From Mactromeris polynyma (lineage: Eukaryota > Mollusca > Bivalvia > Venerida > Mactridae), in NCBI GenBank assembly GCA_032209605.1, contig JASFXZ010000001.1, positions 12,046,256 through 12,110,255 of the forward strand: DNA of 64,000 nt, in the 5' to 3' direction. The notes beneath the pieces are model-generated. The model did not search any database, was not told the DNA's origin, and worked only from the letters and a program-made list of their open reading frames with translations. This document shows positions 12,301 through 27,300 of this stretch, in pieces. Both the position numbers and the translations under genes were made by a program. How positions within the stretch are numbered: the first letter of the stretch is position 1; every line of letters starts with the position of its first letter.

Positions 12301-15300
12301 TTGGCATACTGTCACTGAGACACTAGATGCGCCTAACTTGGCATACTGTCACTGAGACACTAGATGCGCCTAACTTGGCATACTGTCACTGAGACACTAG
12401 ATGCACCTAACTTGGCATACTGTCACTGAGACACTAGATGTGCCTAACTTGGCATACTGTCACTGAGACACTAGATGTGCCTAACTTGGCATACTGTCAC
12501 TGAGACACTAGATGTGCCTAACTTGGCATACTGTCACTGAGACACTAGATGTGCCTAACTTGGCATACTGTCACTGAGACACTAGATGCGCCTAACTTGG
12601 CATACTGTCACTGAGACACTAGATGCGCCTAACATTTTGGGAACAATTTATAATAAATATATGCCTACTATAGACATTTTGCATTTATTTCTAAGGTACA
12701 TAATGTATTTCTTGAATTCAGTTCAAAAATATGTACCGTCTGTTCATAGTATTTTGATATTATTCAGTCTTTGTATATTAATGTCATTGTTTTAAAATAA
12801 AAATGTTTTATTAACAGATACAAGCAAGAAATAGTGCTGGTGATGGCGCACAAAGTGAAATACTGATTGCTTCGACGTCTGAAGGGCGTAAGTAAAATAC
12901 CAGATATTGAAATATTTATACCGATTCACTTTCTAAATGCATTTTGAATGCTTTCTATAAATTTCGAACTGCGAGTTTCTAACATCTCTTATTGGCATAT
13001 TGTCCAAAAAAGTTATTGTTACATATTAAGTTTGCTTGCCTGAACATCTGTGGGTACAGTTCAAATTAATGTGTTCATTGTTTCGTGCAATGTCTTTTCC
13101 AAATCTGTATCGAACTACTAACAGACAAACAAAATACACATGTTACGTACATGTAATATAACTTGAAAGAAGATATCACAACATGAAACAATTACCTGCA
13201 TATTGTTCCACATACAAACGTCTTTCAGCCTTTCAGTCCTTTTGTTTGCCTAGTTTAAGACTCAACAATGTTTCTAATTAAATGAACCTATTTTTCAGTA
13301 TACATTTTTATGATTTGTATGAATGATCAATATTAAATAATTATAATAGATTCTCAGTCTTTCAAATTCCATTTTAGTGTGTTTTAAAACTCATTTTGAT
13401 ATGAAAATACTCGTTGATTGAAAGAAAATTTAGCAATCATCACTGCGTAAAATGAAATAATATCATGTAAAGTTCTAATCTTGAATCCCTAAGTAAGTTC
13501 ATGTTTGAGAAATCTGACATTTTGCGTTTTCAAATGTACTGGGTATAATATTATTAAATGTTGACATTACATTGAAAACAAATTCTCCTCTGATGGCCAT
13601 CTGTTAGTTTCAAATTACCCACATTGCATTTCATTTCACAAAAAGACTTTCTATTGGTTTGATATTCATGTTTCTGAACTAAAAGTCACCGATTCTAGAC
13701 ATCAAAATGAAAGTAGGCGACCTTATTTTATTTACTATCTTAGATAATGGAATGACACTAGATGTCACTAAGCATACATCAAAAAAGTTAATCATTTGTG
13801 TTTTGTGTCAGAAATGATTCAATAAATGAACATATCAGATTTAAAGCTATTATCTTCTCAGACAGAAAACAAAAATAATTTATTTTTATTAAAACGTAAA
13901 TTACCCCGGATCTAGGCAACGTTATCACCCCAGACATTTTATATAATAAAGTTAAATCAGAATGACATTTTTAGTCTGCTAAATTTGTGTGTTAATATAA
14001 TTTTGTCTATTCCTTTGTATTTTAGGTCCAGGTTCGATTTCAAAATTTCGAAATACTTCTCGGACCCAATCGTCTATCATGCTCGAGTGGGAAACTCCAG
14101 ATCGACCAATCAGTGAGGTCCTTTTCTATTATGTAAGTAATGTCAATCATAATGAAGCAATTAATTGTGAGCTACGAGAAGAACAGGTTTGTAGTGGCAG
14201 GAAACCAAACTACTTGGCCTATAAGTTAGCTTGACCAGTGTTTGTAGTGGTAGGAAACCAAACTACTTGGCCTATAAGTTAGCTTGAACAGTGTTTGTAG
14301 TGGCAGGAAACCAAACTACTTGGCCTATAAGTTAGCTTGAACAGTGTTTGTAGTGGCAGGAAACCAAACTACTTGGCCTATAAGTTAGCTTGAACAGTGT
14401 TTGTAGTGGCAAGAAACCAAACTACTTGGCCTATAAGTTAGCTTGAACAGTGTTTGTAGTGGCAGGAAACCAAACTACTTGGCCTATAAGTTAGCTTGAA
14501 CAGTGTTTGTAGTGGCAGGAAACCAAACTACTTGGCCTATAAGTTAGCTTGACCAGTGTTTGTAGTGGCAAGAAACCAAACTACTTGGCCTATAAGTTAG
14601 CTTGACCAGTGTTTGTGAATGTAATGATTTATATATGGCACTATTTTACATAAGAACCATAATTATTTAAATGTAACCATGAATTGTGAATCCTAAAATC
14701 ACGATTTCATTATTCACAATTAGTGATGGCTAGATCATCGAAAATAATCGAAAAAATCGTAGCTAGACATCCGACGTCGGCGACAATCGATTGTGAACTA
14801 CAATAATCGATTATAATTAGAAATTGTGACTGAATTGTTATTTCAATAAGATGATATCATAAATATTCAAATTTTAAAGAAATAAAGCCGGGTATGCTTT
14901 CAAATCTTAAATCTAGCCAATACATGTAGGAAACATCTAGTCAATAATAGTCAAATATTTATTGAATGATACCATGTTCTTATGATATAAGAGTAATGTA
15001 AAACCCCATTGATGTTAAATGTAGTTAAAAAAAAGATAAATAAATTTGTACAAATGATTCAAACTGTCAGCATTATAAGTTGATACTAAAAAGCTATATA
15101 TTTGCGATTATCCATCACTATTCACAATTTTAAATCATATTGTGGAATAGTGAACTGTAATGAGTGAAATTCATGATATTTTCTGATTTGCATTGATGAA
15201 TGAAACAGTCCCCATTCATTTTTCACCAGGGGAGGTTGTCTTGAGTTCTCTCCTTTATCCCTTCTAGAATTATTTCCCTTTATCCCTTCTAGAGTTATCG

Positions 15301-18300
15301 CCCTTTATCCCTTCTATAGTGTATAAAGGGCGAGAACTCTAGAAGGAATAAAGGAAAATAACTCATGACAATTTCCTGTGTCTTTCACATTGTGTTTAAA
15401 CCATAGTACCAGGTACAATCAGTGATAAACATGACATTCATTCATTGATTGCACAATGGAACATGATGATCATCAACTGTATGAATACAGAATGTAATAA
15501 CAATAATTCAGTAATGTAAGAATATATGGACATGCATATTTATACAAAATAAAAATATGTAAAATTGAAGGTTATTATATAACCATAATTTATGGCTGTT
15601 GATGAGCCCACTCGTCTAAATCATATAACATATTATGAAAACATAGCAAAAACAGTAAACTTCCTAGCAGTTATATCCAATCCCCAGCTAAAATCACACA
15701 GTATTGCTAGACACGAAGTAGTATATAATTTCTATATCGTAAATTCCTCAGAGATTATGCAAAAAACTGTCCAGACATTGTTAATATATGTTATAGCAGA
15801 ATAAAATGTCTAACATGATTCGAAGACATTATTGAGAAAAAGATGGTTTCTCTAAGACGAATGGGAATTGCATAAGTAGATGATATTATTACAGAGTGGC
15901 GAAATGACACCACGATAAAATGTCTGTCTGTCCATAGCAACATAAGGTATCACTTGCGATACTAAACTCTTTATATGTGATAGATGTCGTCACTTTATAA
16001 GCATCGAAAATGAAAATTGTACGTAGAAGATGTCAAACTTATGGACAAGTGGCATTCACTGTAGATGCTATAATGCATATTAATGCATTAATGTAATAAA
16101 TTTTATACAACTCGAGGGAAGACAGGAAAATAATTCTGTGCGATAGTCATGTTGGAGGAAATACCTTTGAGGGATTGAGTCGTCATCACCTTTTCACAAT
16201 TACATGCAAAATTGAGATGTGATTAACAAAATCTTAACATTACAAGGATTGTTCCTAATGTTTTTAGACAGCATAGATAAAACATGCTCTTTAATTGTCA
16301 TGACGTATCGTTTCCATATCTTTTAGCCATAACTAGTGGTAATTTTCATAAATGGTTAAATCATAGTTTGGCTTTTTATAACCATAATTCCTTGCAATGT
16401 GAATTTATGCTTTTAAGATGATGTACTATAATTCTTGATGCTTTAAGTAAATATTATGTTCTTCTATGATTGTAAATGACTGTCACAGAAGCCAGATTAT
16501 CAATAGTACTTGTATCAGCATTTTATGTTATAACCTCAAAAATAGTTATCATAAATATACCATCAAACAAAACTTTGATGGGAGCGCTGCTGCTATATGA
16601 TTATTCCAAGTGGCATATTGCTAATTACACTGGAATTGTGAGTGAAATATTGCCATTGAATTTGTCCACTTGGTTTATTGTTTGGTTTATTAACTGTAGT
16701 ATTCCACTGGTATTCCACTGGTATTCCTCTGGTATATTCCTCTGGTATTCCTCTGGTATATTCCTCTGGTATTCCTCTGGTATTCCACTGGTATTCCTCT
16801 GGTATATTCCTCTGGTATTCCTCTGGTATTCCACTGGTATTCCTCTGGTATATTCCTCTGGTATTCCTCTGGTATTCCTCTGGTATTCTTCTGGTATTCC
16901 TCTGGTATTACAGTGGATTTGTGTTTTCCACTAAAATGTACTGATATTCCTCTGGTATTACAGTGGAATTCCAGTGGATTTGTGTTTTCCACTAAAATGT
17001 ACTAATATTCCTCTGGTATTACAGTGGTATTACAGTGGATTTGTGTTTTCCACTAAAATGTACTGATATTCCTCTGGTATTACAGTGGAATTACAGTGGA
17101 TTTGTGTTTTCCACTAAAATGTACTAATATTCCTCTGGTATTACAGTGGTATTACAGTGGATTTGTGTTTTCCACTAAAATGTACTGATATTCCTCTGGT
17201 ATTACAGTGGAATTACAGTGGATTTGTGTTTTCCACTAAAATGTACTGATATTCCTCTGGTATTACAGTGGAATTCCAGTGGATTTATGTTTACCACTGG
17301 ATTGCATTAGTACATGTATTCCACTTGTATTCCTTTGACATTTTACTGGTGTATTACCTTAATTGCTTAGGCAAGCATTGTGGTCTAGGTATAAAGTTAC
17401 TGACTTCAGAGTCAAAGGTCCTGAGTTTGAGCTCTATGTTGAGTGGAGTTTGATCATGAACTTTACAATTTCTGAATTAAGCACAATAACTGGTAAGTAA
17501 CCCAGGAAGCATTCATCGAGAATGTTTAAAATTATAAGCTGTAAAAACTTGTTTTTCAATCAATCTTGAATGAATAAGTTTAAAGTTAACAAACTAAACT
17601 TTCATTTCTTAATGTTTGCATCATGCTAAATAAGCATTTTATTGTCTATGTCATCTCTGTAGAATCCTCAAAGAATTATGTTGAAGAAAGAATACTTGGA
17701 TGTGATTGAAGCTGGAACTTTACTTGGTTATAATACACATTAATGTCTTCTTTCTATGTATAGGTAAGATGTACGAAGGCAAGATTGGCTCCCGAACTGA
17801 CCATTGAGCCGCTACGTATTCCTGCAAGTATGTCCAGATACAACTTCACAGATCTCAAACCAACTACAGAATATAGATGTAGCATAAATGCCAGCTCTAC
17901 CATAGGGACTGGTCCAACAACGTATCTTCTTGCTTGGACTGAATCTGTTGGTAAGTGTAGAATTACAACAAGCTGTCAGAATTTTTTTTAGTTTTAGGGG
18001 AAGTATGGTGGGTCCTTTTGAAAGGGGAACATTTGCATCATGAATCACCAAATTTGAGTATTTGGGTGTTTATTAAGCTAACATTTTAAATAATTTTACT
18101 GAAGGGGAATTTCCTTTCTAAGTAGGGGGAAAATATATACTTTTACTTCGGGGAATGGGGCCCAATATCGGCCCCAAAAATGCCATAAAAATGGACTGGC
18201 TTTGTATGAATAAAGCATGTCATTAATCTTTTAATGTTATAATATAATTTTATATAAAGGGTAGGAAATATCTTGAGTTTTTTTTATTGTTAATAATAAT

Positions 18301-21300
18301 GTCGTTTTCTTTTTGGTACTTTATGATTCTTTACTGGGTTTAACGATACTGGGATTCAAGTATGGCACGAAATTTACGTGAATAAGCGTGGGTTTACTAC
18401 ACAAAGCGAGAAAACGTTTATATTAGTTCTGCAAACTACAATGATAATATATATTGTATATTAATTTGAAGATCATTAAGAGGAGATGGTCAGACATATG
18501 ATGTAAATACATATACATCTTATGCTTGATTTTAATTATCAAAGTCTAACTAGTCTAATAATATGATGAATAGCCAAACAACTTTGATATATTGAAATGT
18601 ATAGTGCATGCACCATTATGTAATAATAGTAAATATAACCTCGTTTTTCGAGATGTAGTAAACCGCCACCTGTAAACCTATGTTGTTGAGTAGTGTGTTA
18701 GGTAGAACATGGAGTATAAAAAAGAAAACATTTGTTTTCAGACAAACGAAGCGAGGGAGATAATAATTAAATATTATTATTTCAGTATTTATGTTGTTTT
18801 TTAATGCAATGAGTATACTATTTGCTGCTTTTTTCACATTGCTTTCAGTGTCGTGGTATAATTGTTTTTTTACAACAACACGTACATTGAAACAATATGG
18901 CATAATTGGAAAATTATGGAAAAGAAATGATATTGTCAACATTAATTAACTGTAAAAGTTTCGAAAGAAGAAACTGAACCCAAAAAAATTGACATAATTT
19001 TTTTTTTCCATTACATTATTTCATGATTAGTACAAAATGTATCTCAAAAATACAAGCAAACAGTATACATTGTATATGTATAAAAACTAAGTCATAGGAT
19101 CAAACACTGTGATAACACAGGTATCAAGAATTTGTTGGAAATGGTTGAATTCTTTCTTCATATTTTAATTCACCAACTGTTGACTTTAAGATCCAGCAGA
19201 GCCTCCAGCGCCTACGATATTGGGTCGTTCTGACACTACGGTGACACTCGACATTAAACAAAACATGGATGCCACTGTTAGGTAAGATATATTTGCATTT
19301 TTAACCATTAAATAAACAATCATGAAACAAAAAGAAGTCAGAAAAGAAAACAAGAAATATCTTTAAAAAAGATGGTCGGCGCAATTGATTAAGGTTAAGA
19401 TTTGTTGTTCAACATGAAAATGCTGAAATGTTACGATTGCTGGTCACTCCAGATCCAAAATGGATTTCGGTAAATTCACCGAAATTCAGTGGATTTTGGT
19501 AAGGTAATGCATGTACCCATTATCGAAAGGTTAACCAATCCTAGTCAAGGTTACAAACGTTGTTCGGTTGAAGTGAAATTGCCTTGGTGGTTAACGTATG
19601 ATTTAATTGGTTTACACAACACTGATATGCAAATAGCAAAACCATTACTGCTTCATGACATCTCAGAACAAATAAATTCGAAATATCTGTAACAGTCAGA
19701 ACTCAAGATCAACTCTAGACTTTAATATTATCTAAATCGAAATTCATTTTCATGTTGATTTCCCTCAATATTTTGATATTGACCCACAGTTGCACTGTCA
19801 AGATTCCTATGTACAATGGTCCGCTGTTGGTGACAGACATTTGACTTATTTAGGAACATCAAATGTCTCACAGTTTTCCAGCCAACATGTTCAAAGTCGT
19901 TGTTGTTAATTATATATACTTAATGCCATTAATAACACAACTATTTCACTTAGCCTTCATTTTGTTCCAAGTGTTTTAAAAACGTTTTATTGTTACAAAT
20001 GAGTAAATAATTCTTCAAAAAGAAATTAAACTATGATCCTATTTTTCATATTAAATAATTGATTAAGTTAAGGAAATTATGTTAGAATTATGAGAATTAA
20101 TATTATTTCTTTATAATTAATTGTCACGAGGAAATGTTTTAGTTCTGTGAAGTATATATTACACCAGTCTGTATAGTTCTGGTTTAAACATTCTACAAAT
20201 AATTATACTGTATCAGAAATGGTGCCATTATGTCATTATATAAATATAATTACATTGTATATAGAAACTTACATCTACTGGCTCATTACTTCTTTTATAA
20301 TTTTGACATTAATGTTAGATTTGATGTAATTATTCCATATTTATATCATACAATTTGTATATTTAATGGCTAAGGTCACTTTGAGAATGGAAGTAATTGG
20401 TATCATCGTAGAAACTTCTGATAAATTCATGGATAAAATATTACTTAGATTATGGAATGTCATACATTTTGTTATATAATGAAAGGACTGTTTTCTAGGA
20501 TTTACCAGTAACTAGATACATTTGGGCAATGCAAAATATAACATGAACTATCTAAGGTGAAAAATAATAGCTACTGTACAAAACATATACTGTAGTGTAT
20601 TTTATATAAAAATCATGGAATTTGGAAATATGTCTAGACATCTGTATATTAAATATGCATTATGTTAACCAGATTTTAAGTCAAAGTTGTTTTCTCTCTT
20701 CACTATTTCAAGCTTTTCAAAGAAGATATCAATGAATAGGCCTCATTTAAATGGGTTATGTCAATATTCTGACTTTGAATTTTTTTCATTCAAATTATTA
20801 TATCTCAGACTGAATTCCTCTTAGTATTCAGTTTATTATTATACACCACAGTTTCTACCGAATAATAGTTGAGCAGATAGTTGATCGTACAAAGCGAAGT
20901 CTGGAGGAACATGTGTCCGATACAGATGCTGATTTTTATACAGCCAATAAGGAAGGATCTCTAGTTTATGTTGCTGCACAATTAGACTCCGCAGATGCCA
21001 TCGGAACATTTGTTGTCGGTGACAATAAAACTTACGGTGGATTCACGAATGTACCTTTACAACCAAATGTCAAGTATGATATATGGCTGGGTGCATATGC
21101 GGAGACCGATACGGTAAAGTAACATTCCTTATGCCACCATTTTTTATGTTTAAACATTATGTGTTCTGTTTGGTCCTGTAAATCATATTTAATGTGATTG
21201 TTTTGGTTATTAGCAGTGCAACTTATGAAAATGGTAAATTACTGTGTTTTCTTGACAATTTACTAGGTAATGTATGTTACTGTCTTATACAAAGCTTACC

Positions 21301-24300
21301 TATGAGTAGAGTACAGTGATGATGAGAACTAATTATGACAAACATTAGATGGTTTATAGATTGCCTGCTAGCCAGCTAGCTAGGTCATTCCAATCAACAT
21401 ACATTAAAAGATCAAAGGCAATACAGGCATTATGCATATCCAGTGAAATTATAATGCCATTTACAAATCACCATCCTGTGTGATTTTGCGAATATTTTGC
21501 TATTATTAAGATTTTTTCTAATAAAAGGATAGATTCACTGGGGGAAATGCTCATTATAGTCATGAAATCCTACAATCACTGTAACTACAACCTCTCATAC
21601 TGGTGTTCAATATTAAATTACTTTAAATTACCTGGCTTCAGTTTCAATCTATTTCCTCTGTGATACATACTTATGACTTCATCTTTATAATGAGTCATTT
21701 TGAACTCTTATACAAAGAATTAAGCAATACAATTTTCTCAGAATATTATTTTTTTCACTATTCTGAAAATAACAAAATAAATACCAATCATGTCGCTGTT
21801 AGTTATTCTTCTGGTTACACTTTCAGGGTATACGGAAGTCTATAACAAAGGCTCTAAAAGGATCAGTTGGTAAGAATGATTTATTTTCTAAGTTTTCACG
21901 GCTTATTTTCTCATATTTCAAGTAACAGTTTCAGCTAAGCAACAGTTAGTGTATGTTGTAGGAGCTTGTTTCATAATCGAGGTAAAAAATAAATACATTT
22001 AAACTAAAGACAGACTATAAACCGTGTCTGTTACTTGGTACCAGTTTGTAATTCAATTCAAAGAATAAAATATAAAAGGATAGATCAAGGTATTAATACC
22101 TGACTGAAAATTGTACAATGTTATACATGTAGTGCTGTTAGAACAGGTGTATGGCATTTCAGGGCCAATCCATGTCAATGTAGGTAAGGAAATGCTCTCG
22201 CGCGTAAAACTATATCTTCTATTTGGTGTACATTTCTGTCAAAACACAGCCGTCAAGCTTACGGACAAACACAAACATTTCAATACACCTATTTTGAAAT
22301 GTAATTGTCCAGGTAATTTATTCATGCATTCACAGTTAATAAAACTGCACTATACCTAGGTGAAAATATGATTATAAATGTTTATAATTGTTATGTGTCA
22401 CACCAAGAATATGTGCTATAGAAACATACTTCAAGAATTTAGCCATACATCGCGTCATGCTCCTTTTTAAATTTTTCTGCCTGATTGAAGTTTTACTTGA
22501 TATTTACATTGTATAATGATGTTGAAGGTTCTCCGCATGGTGCTCTAAATGTTATTACCGTCCAAAATTCTGGGTTTCTGATTTCTGGGAGCATGACAAA
22601 ACCCCCACCTTGTAAAATTCATGAAGTGGATTTTGTCCACCTTGTAAAATTCATGAAGTGGATTTTCTCCACCTTGTAAAATTCATGAAGTGGATTTTGT
22701 CCACCTTGTAAAATTCATGAAGTGGATTTTGTCCACCTTGTAAAATTCATGAAGTGGATTTTGTCCACCTTGTAAAATTCATGAAGTGGATTTTGTCCAC
22801 CTTGTAAAATTCATGAAGGGGATTTTGTCCACCTTGTAAAATTCATGAAGGGGATTTTGTCCACCTTGTAAAATTCATGAAGGGGATTTTGTCCACCTTG
22901 TAAAATTCATGAAGGGGATTTTGTCCACCTTGTAAAATTCATGAAGGGGATTTTGTCCACCTTGTAAAATTCATGAAGGGGATTTTGTCCACCTTGTACA
23001 AAATGAGCGCAGGGGATTTTGTTTGGAGGGGGGTTTTGTCCTACACTCGTGATTTCTTGCCTCATTGTTATCTCAACATTGAAACCATTTTTGGACTCAT
23101 AATACACTTGGCCTGGTTTTTCAAATTCAGTACTTATTACAGTTTTTTAAATTCAAAACTTAACTTCATAAATGATTTAATGGTCGTGAATCTGATACAT
23201 AATCTACAAAACTGAATACACAATAAACACTGTGTTAGAATCAGTGCTTTTATTATGCCGTAAAACATGACAAAATTGCACAACAAATGTTTGCAAGATA
23301 TTTGTATTGAGTAGAAAGTGTTGATTTAAAATGAAATGACTTCATGATTTTGTTAGACAAAACTAAACTCTATATTATGACATGTGTAACTTCATAAACC
23401 AGTTGATTATAATGGTTAACATTTTTGTCATTTAGTGCAATTCCTTTGATATTACCATAATTTAATTATCAGGCATATTTCTCATGTCTCAACTTCCTTT
23501 CATCAGTTTGGAGGTGCAAAGCCATGTTTGTAGAATTGTGATTAGGTGTGAACAATTTTAATTGATACTTTGATATGTTTGAAATTAAGCCATCTTTATG
23601 GTGACCAATTTTCTAGATATTTTATTGTGTTGCTTCTTATGAAATAGATTGCTAAATGTGTGCTTTATATGTCAGGTCATGGACACAGGTATATAAAGGC
23701 ATGCTTCCTTTAATAGAGATATAAACAATATAAAGAAAGAAACTTAGAATAAATTACTATGTGAAACATACTTTGTGAAAGTTTACTTTGTGAAATACTT
23801 ACTTTGAGTTATAAGAAACTATTGGCAACTTTGTGCATAAAAACATATGTGCACTCTGAACTGTTATTATACTTATTGTTATTATTTTGGACTTGTGTGG
23901 AATAAAAATAAAAAGAATGACATCCGCCTTGCATGCTGTTTACAGTGGTATAGTAGAATTAGTGAAACAACTAACGGTGAACTCTTCGTAAAACTTTCAA
24001 CATTTTGTTTATTTAATACTTACATTTATTTGAATTCTTGTATTGACAGAATGTTTTGTGTACTATTTCAGCTCGCAGTGCTATAACAGCTGTACCACCA
24101 ACAAACCATGTTCCTGTCATCATTGGTGTTCTTATTGTATTCATTGTCCTCATCCTGGTTGTTGCTTTGCTACTCTTCGTTTGGAGGTAGGAATCTAGGA
24201 TGGTCTTCCTTGCCATATTCTATTAATGTTTTCTTCTTCCTAATATTCTGATGTTATATAAGGGTTATTTCTGGAAAATCTCTGTGGGCTGTAGAAACAA

Positions 24301-27300
24301 TGACCAATTACAATTTTCTTGGTAGGGGGACAAAATCTGTTGGTTGGGGTCTACATCTATAGGTTACATTGGCTCAGTTACACTTGACTATTACGCGATG
24401 TGTGGTTACTGGTCTGAAGAAAGAGAAATAGTAGTAAGATTGAAAATAGCTTGACAGATAAAAGGAAGAAAAAGAAAAGACTTTCCCAGCTGCTTTTTCG
24501 CCTTTCTCCCCCCAAGCCTCTTCGGTTATGGTAGCCATGGCCGACACAGCCCCGGGGATCATCAGTGGTTTAAGTAGTCAGTGGGTCAAAAACAATTATT
24601 CGACTGTCATTCCTGTAACCCACTCCCCATGGAGATTTTCCTGGAATAGCCCTAAAGTTAATTTAAATTTAGCTTGGTAAACATAAATTAAGTATTAACC
24701 TGTTCAAGATTATTATAACATTAATATTTAATTCGGTTTCATGATGTTGTAGAAATTAATGGCCAACATTTTATTCCGACAGTAATTGTTACAAAATCTT
24801 CAGTTTAATTTTCATCTTCTTCATGCCATGCTGATATGTTACATGATTTACATTCTGTGTGTAAATGCTAACCCTTGTGTATTTTCTTTAAAATTGTTGA
24901 CTTCTTTTTGTTATTTGTTTAAACAAGAGCATTATATGCAAGCTGTGTTTATGTCAAACAAATCTTTGAGAACTTTTTCTGAATAATTACTGAATCATTT
25001 TCTCAATTCAAAAGTAAATATATTGGTTACCAACTTCTTGACAAGTGACTGGCTTCAATAAGAGACAGATGGCAACATTACAATTTGCAGATCCAATATA
25101 TTTGTGCATGTTGCAGTCAAGTCTTTTGACAGAATGCATAACCTTTCCAGAAAGTCTGATTGCGTTATTCTGGATATGCCCGATTTACAGAGCTTCATGA
25201 AAATTGAGGTCGCCCTTTGTCATAATTATATCGATCTTGTATCACATGTAAAGGAAGGAAGTTTCATTAAGAGAATGAATACCACTTTAGTTACAGAGAC
25301 TGAAACATGCTGTATAGATAGTGTCATGTCAGAGTGATATTTCAAATTATCTTTCGTAACGAGAAGTGCAGATGTGACATTTGATAATCGAACTGTAAAT
25401 TAGTTGTGTAGTCAGGTTAATAAGGAACGGAACCGTCAATCTGGTTGGCATACAGTTGAACTGCATGAAAGGCATGATCATACCACACACCCCAAATAAG
25501 ACACCATGCATAGTACAGTTGTAAACTCCAGACTGAATCAAATAAGTACCTTTTAATCACAATCAAGCTTAGATAATGTTGTATAGATAAACATTTGAAG
25601 ATTTTTTGAAGAAAAAAATTCTAATTTGTTATTTTGATTTATGAGTGTTGTTCGTAAATAAAAATTGTGATGGTTAGATGTCGTTACATTTGGAATTCAG
25701 GGTTTTGTTGTTCTCAATTTTACAGGAAGAAACATTTGAGATCAGAACGAGAAAAAGCTGAGATGCCTAACTTTGGACCAACAATTATACCGGAACCAGA
25801 TCTGACTCCCCCTTCAACCCCTATAGGTAAACACATGACTTCTATCTGACCATGTATCGAATGCAGTATATTCTGTATAAACGTATGCATGTTTAACTTT
25901 CAATATTTTAAATATTTATAATAATTTAATATGAATGGTCTTACAATTGATTTGTTATAATTTAAAAATTTAATACATATGGCCCCAATTTCATGAAAAT
26001 ACGTATAAGTTTATAATATACTTAAGTACAGTAGATTCTAATTTGCTTAGTATCATACCTATGTATGTTATTTAAGAACATTTCATGAAAAATGTCTAGA
26101 TTATTTAAGTTCACTTTAAGGTTTTGATACAAAGTACCAAAAATATTTTGAGGATAAGCACATGATTTTGCTTAAGTTAATAATATTACGTAATGTGTCT
26201 GTGAACTGCATTTTTTATCAGCTATAAGCACAATAACAGATTAAAGAATACTACTAAGAATTTGCTTAAGCTGATGCATTTGTGAAATTTGGGCCTGGAT
26301 TACTTGAAGTCTTTCTCTATCCTATGTTCATTTATGAGCTGTCAAAGTTTTATAGATTAACAATTACACAGACATATAGATACAGTTGCGTTCAAATTAT
26401 CTAATATCTTGCTTTTCTTAAAAGTGCTTATTTTTAAAAACAAAATCCTTTGTCATAAATAAAATTGGTGATAATTGCCTTCATACAGATGTAGTCCACA
26501 ATACTGCATTGTTACTTTTCTTACATATGTTTCCCAAACTACAAATACAAGGGTCTGGTAGCAGTATTATCTGTCCTGACCTGCAGGCCAAGTTAGCGCT
26601 AGCATAGGAAAAACCTGTATCGGACTTGTGTTTTTCAGTTCCAGGAAACTTTTAAGAAAAGTTACAATGCATTGTTTTGAGTATGTCTGTATAAATACAT
26701 CGACATGCCATTTTCTAAAAATTATTACTAAAGCATATGTTGATAGAAAATAAGATATTATGTAACTTTAACATGTTTTCATGTGTCTTAGAATAACCTC
26801 ATCTGAAGCATGTCTGACTTCACTGTCTTATCATCCTTACTTGCTTGTATCTTTTTTTCTCTTTTCTCAATTATCGATAATGTTTTACCATTATTATTTA
26901 ATCTTGAATGAAAAAAATATTTTCATATAATATTATGCATTATATGCTTTTGAGTTAAAGATACTATTTTGTTGTTTTTACTTGCCAACTCTTGTGGAAA
27001 TATATATTAAAAGGTGAGACATTCTATGATTGTTCTGTATATACAGTAAAACCTCAATAATAAGACCACCCTTGGGACCCTTGAAAACTGGTCTCCTTAA
27101 TATTGAGGTTGAATAAAGAGCAGAATGGTGAAAATGATTGTTCTGTATACAGTAAAACCTCAATAATAAGACCACCCTTGGGACCCTTGTAAATTGTGTT
27201 CTTAATATTGAGGTGGTCTTAATATTAGGGTGGTCTTAATATTGGGGTGGTCTTAATATTGGGGTGGTCTAAATATTGGGGTGGTCTTCATATTGGGATG

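Noticed and set aside
10518..12633. CRISPR-like regular repeats
   Set aside because: Units are contiguous tandem copies with no unique spacers, and the context is a eukaryotic intron.
15592..15804. 70-codon frame in the FN3-4 intron
   Set aside because: No domain content or splice partners; lies in AT-rich intron.
16476..16992. Repetitive frames reading WYSSGI on the + strand and EEYQRN on the - strand
   Set aside because: Translation of the TATTCCTCTGGT minisatellite in an intron.
17370..17450. Second tRNA-like segment in the FN3-4 intron
   Set aside because: Only a vague resemblance to box A and B; too degenerate to support.
25104..25337. 77-codon frame in an intron
   Set aside because: No domain, no acceptor/donor in phase with neighbouring exons; chance frame.
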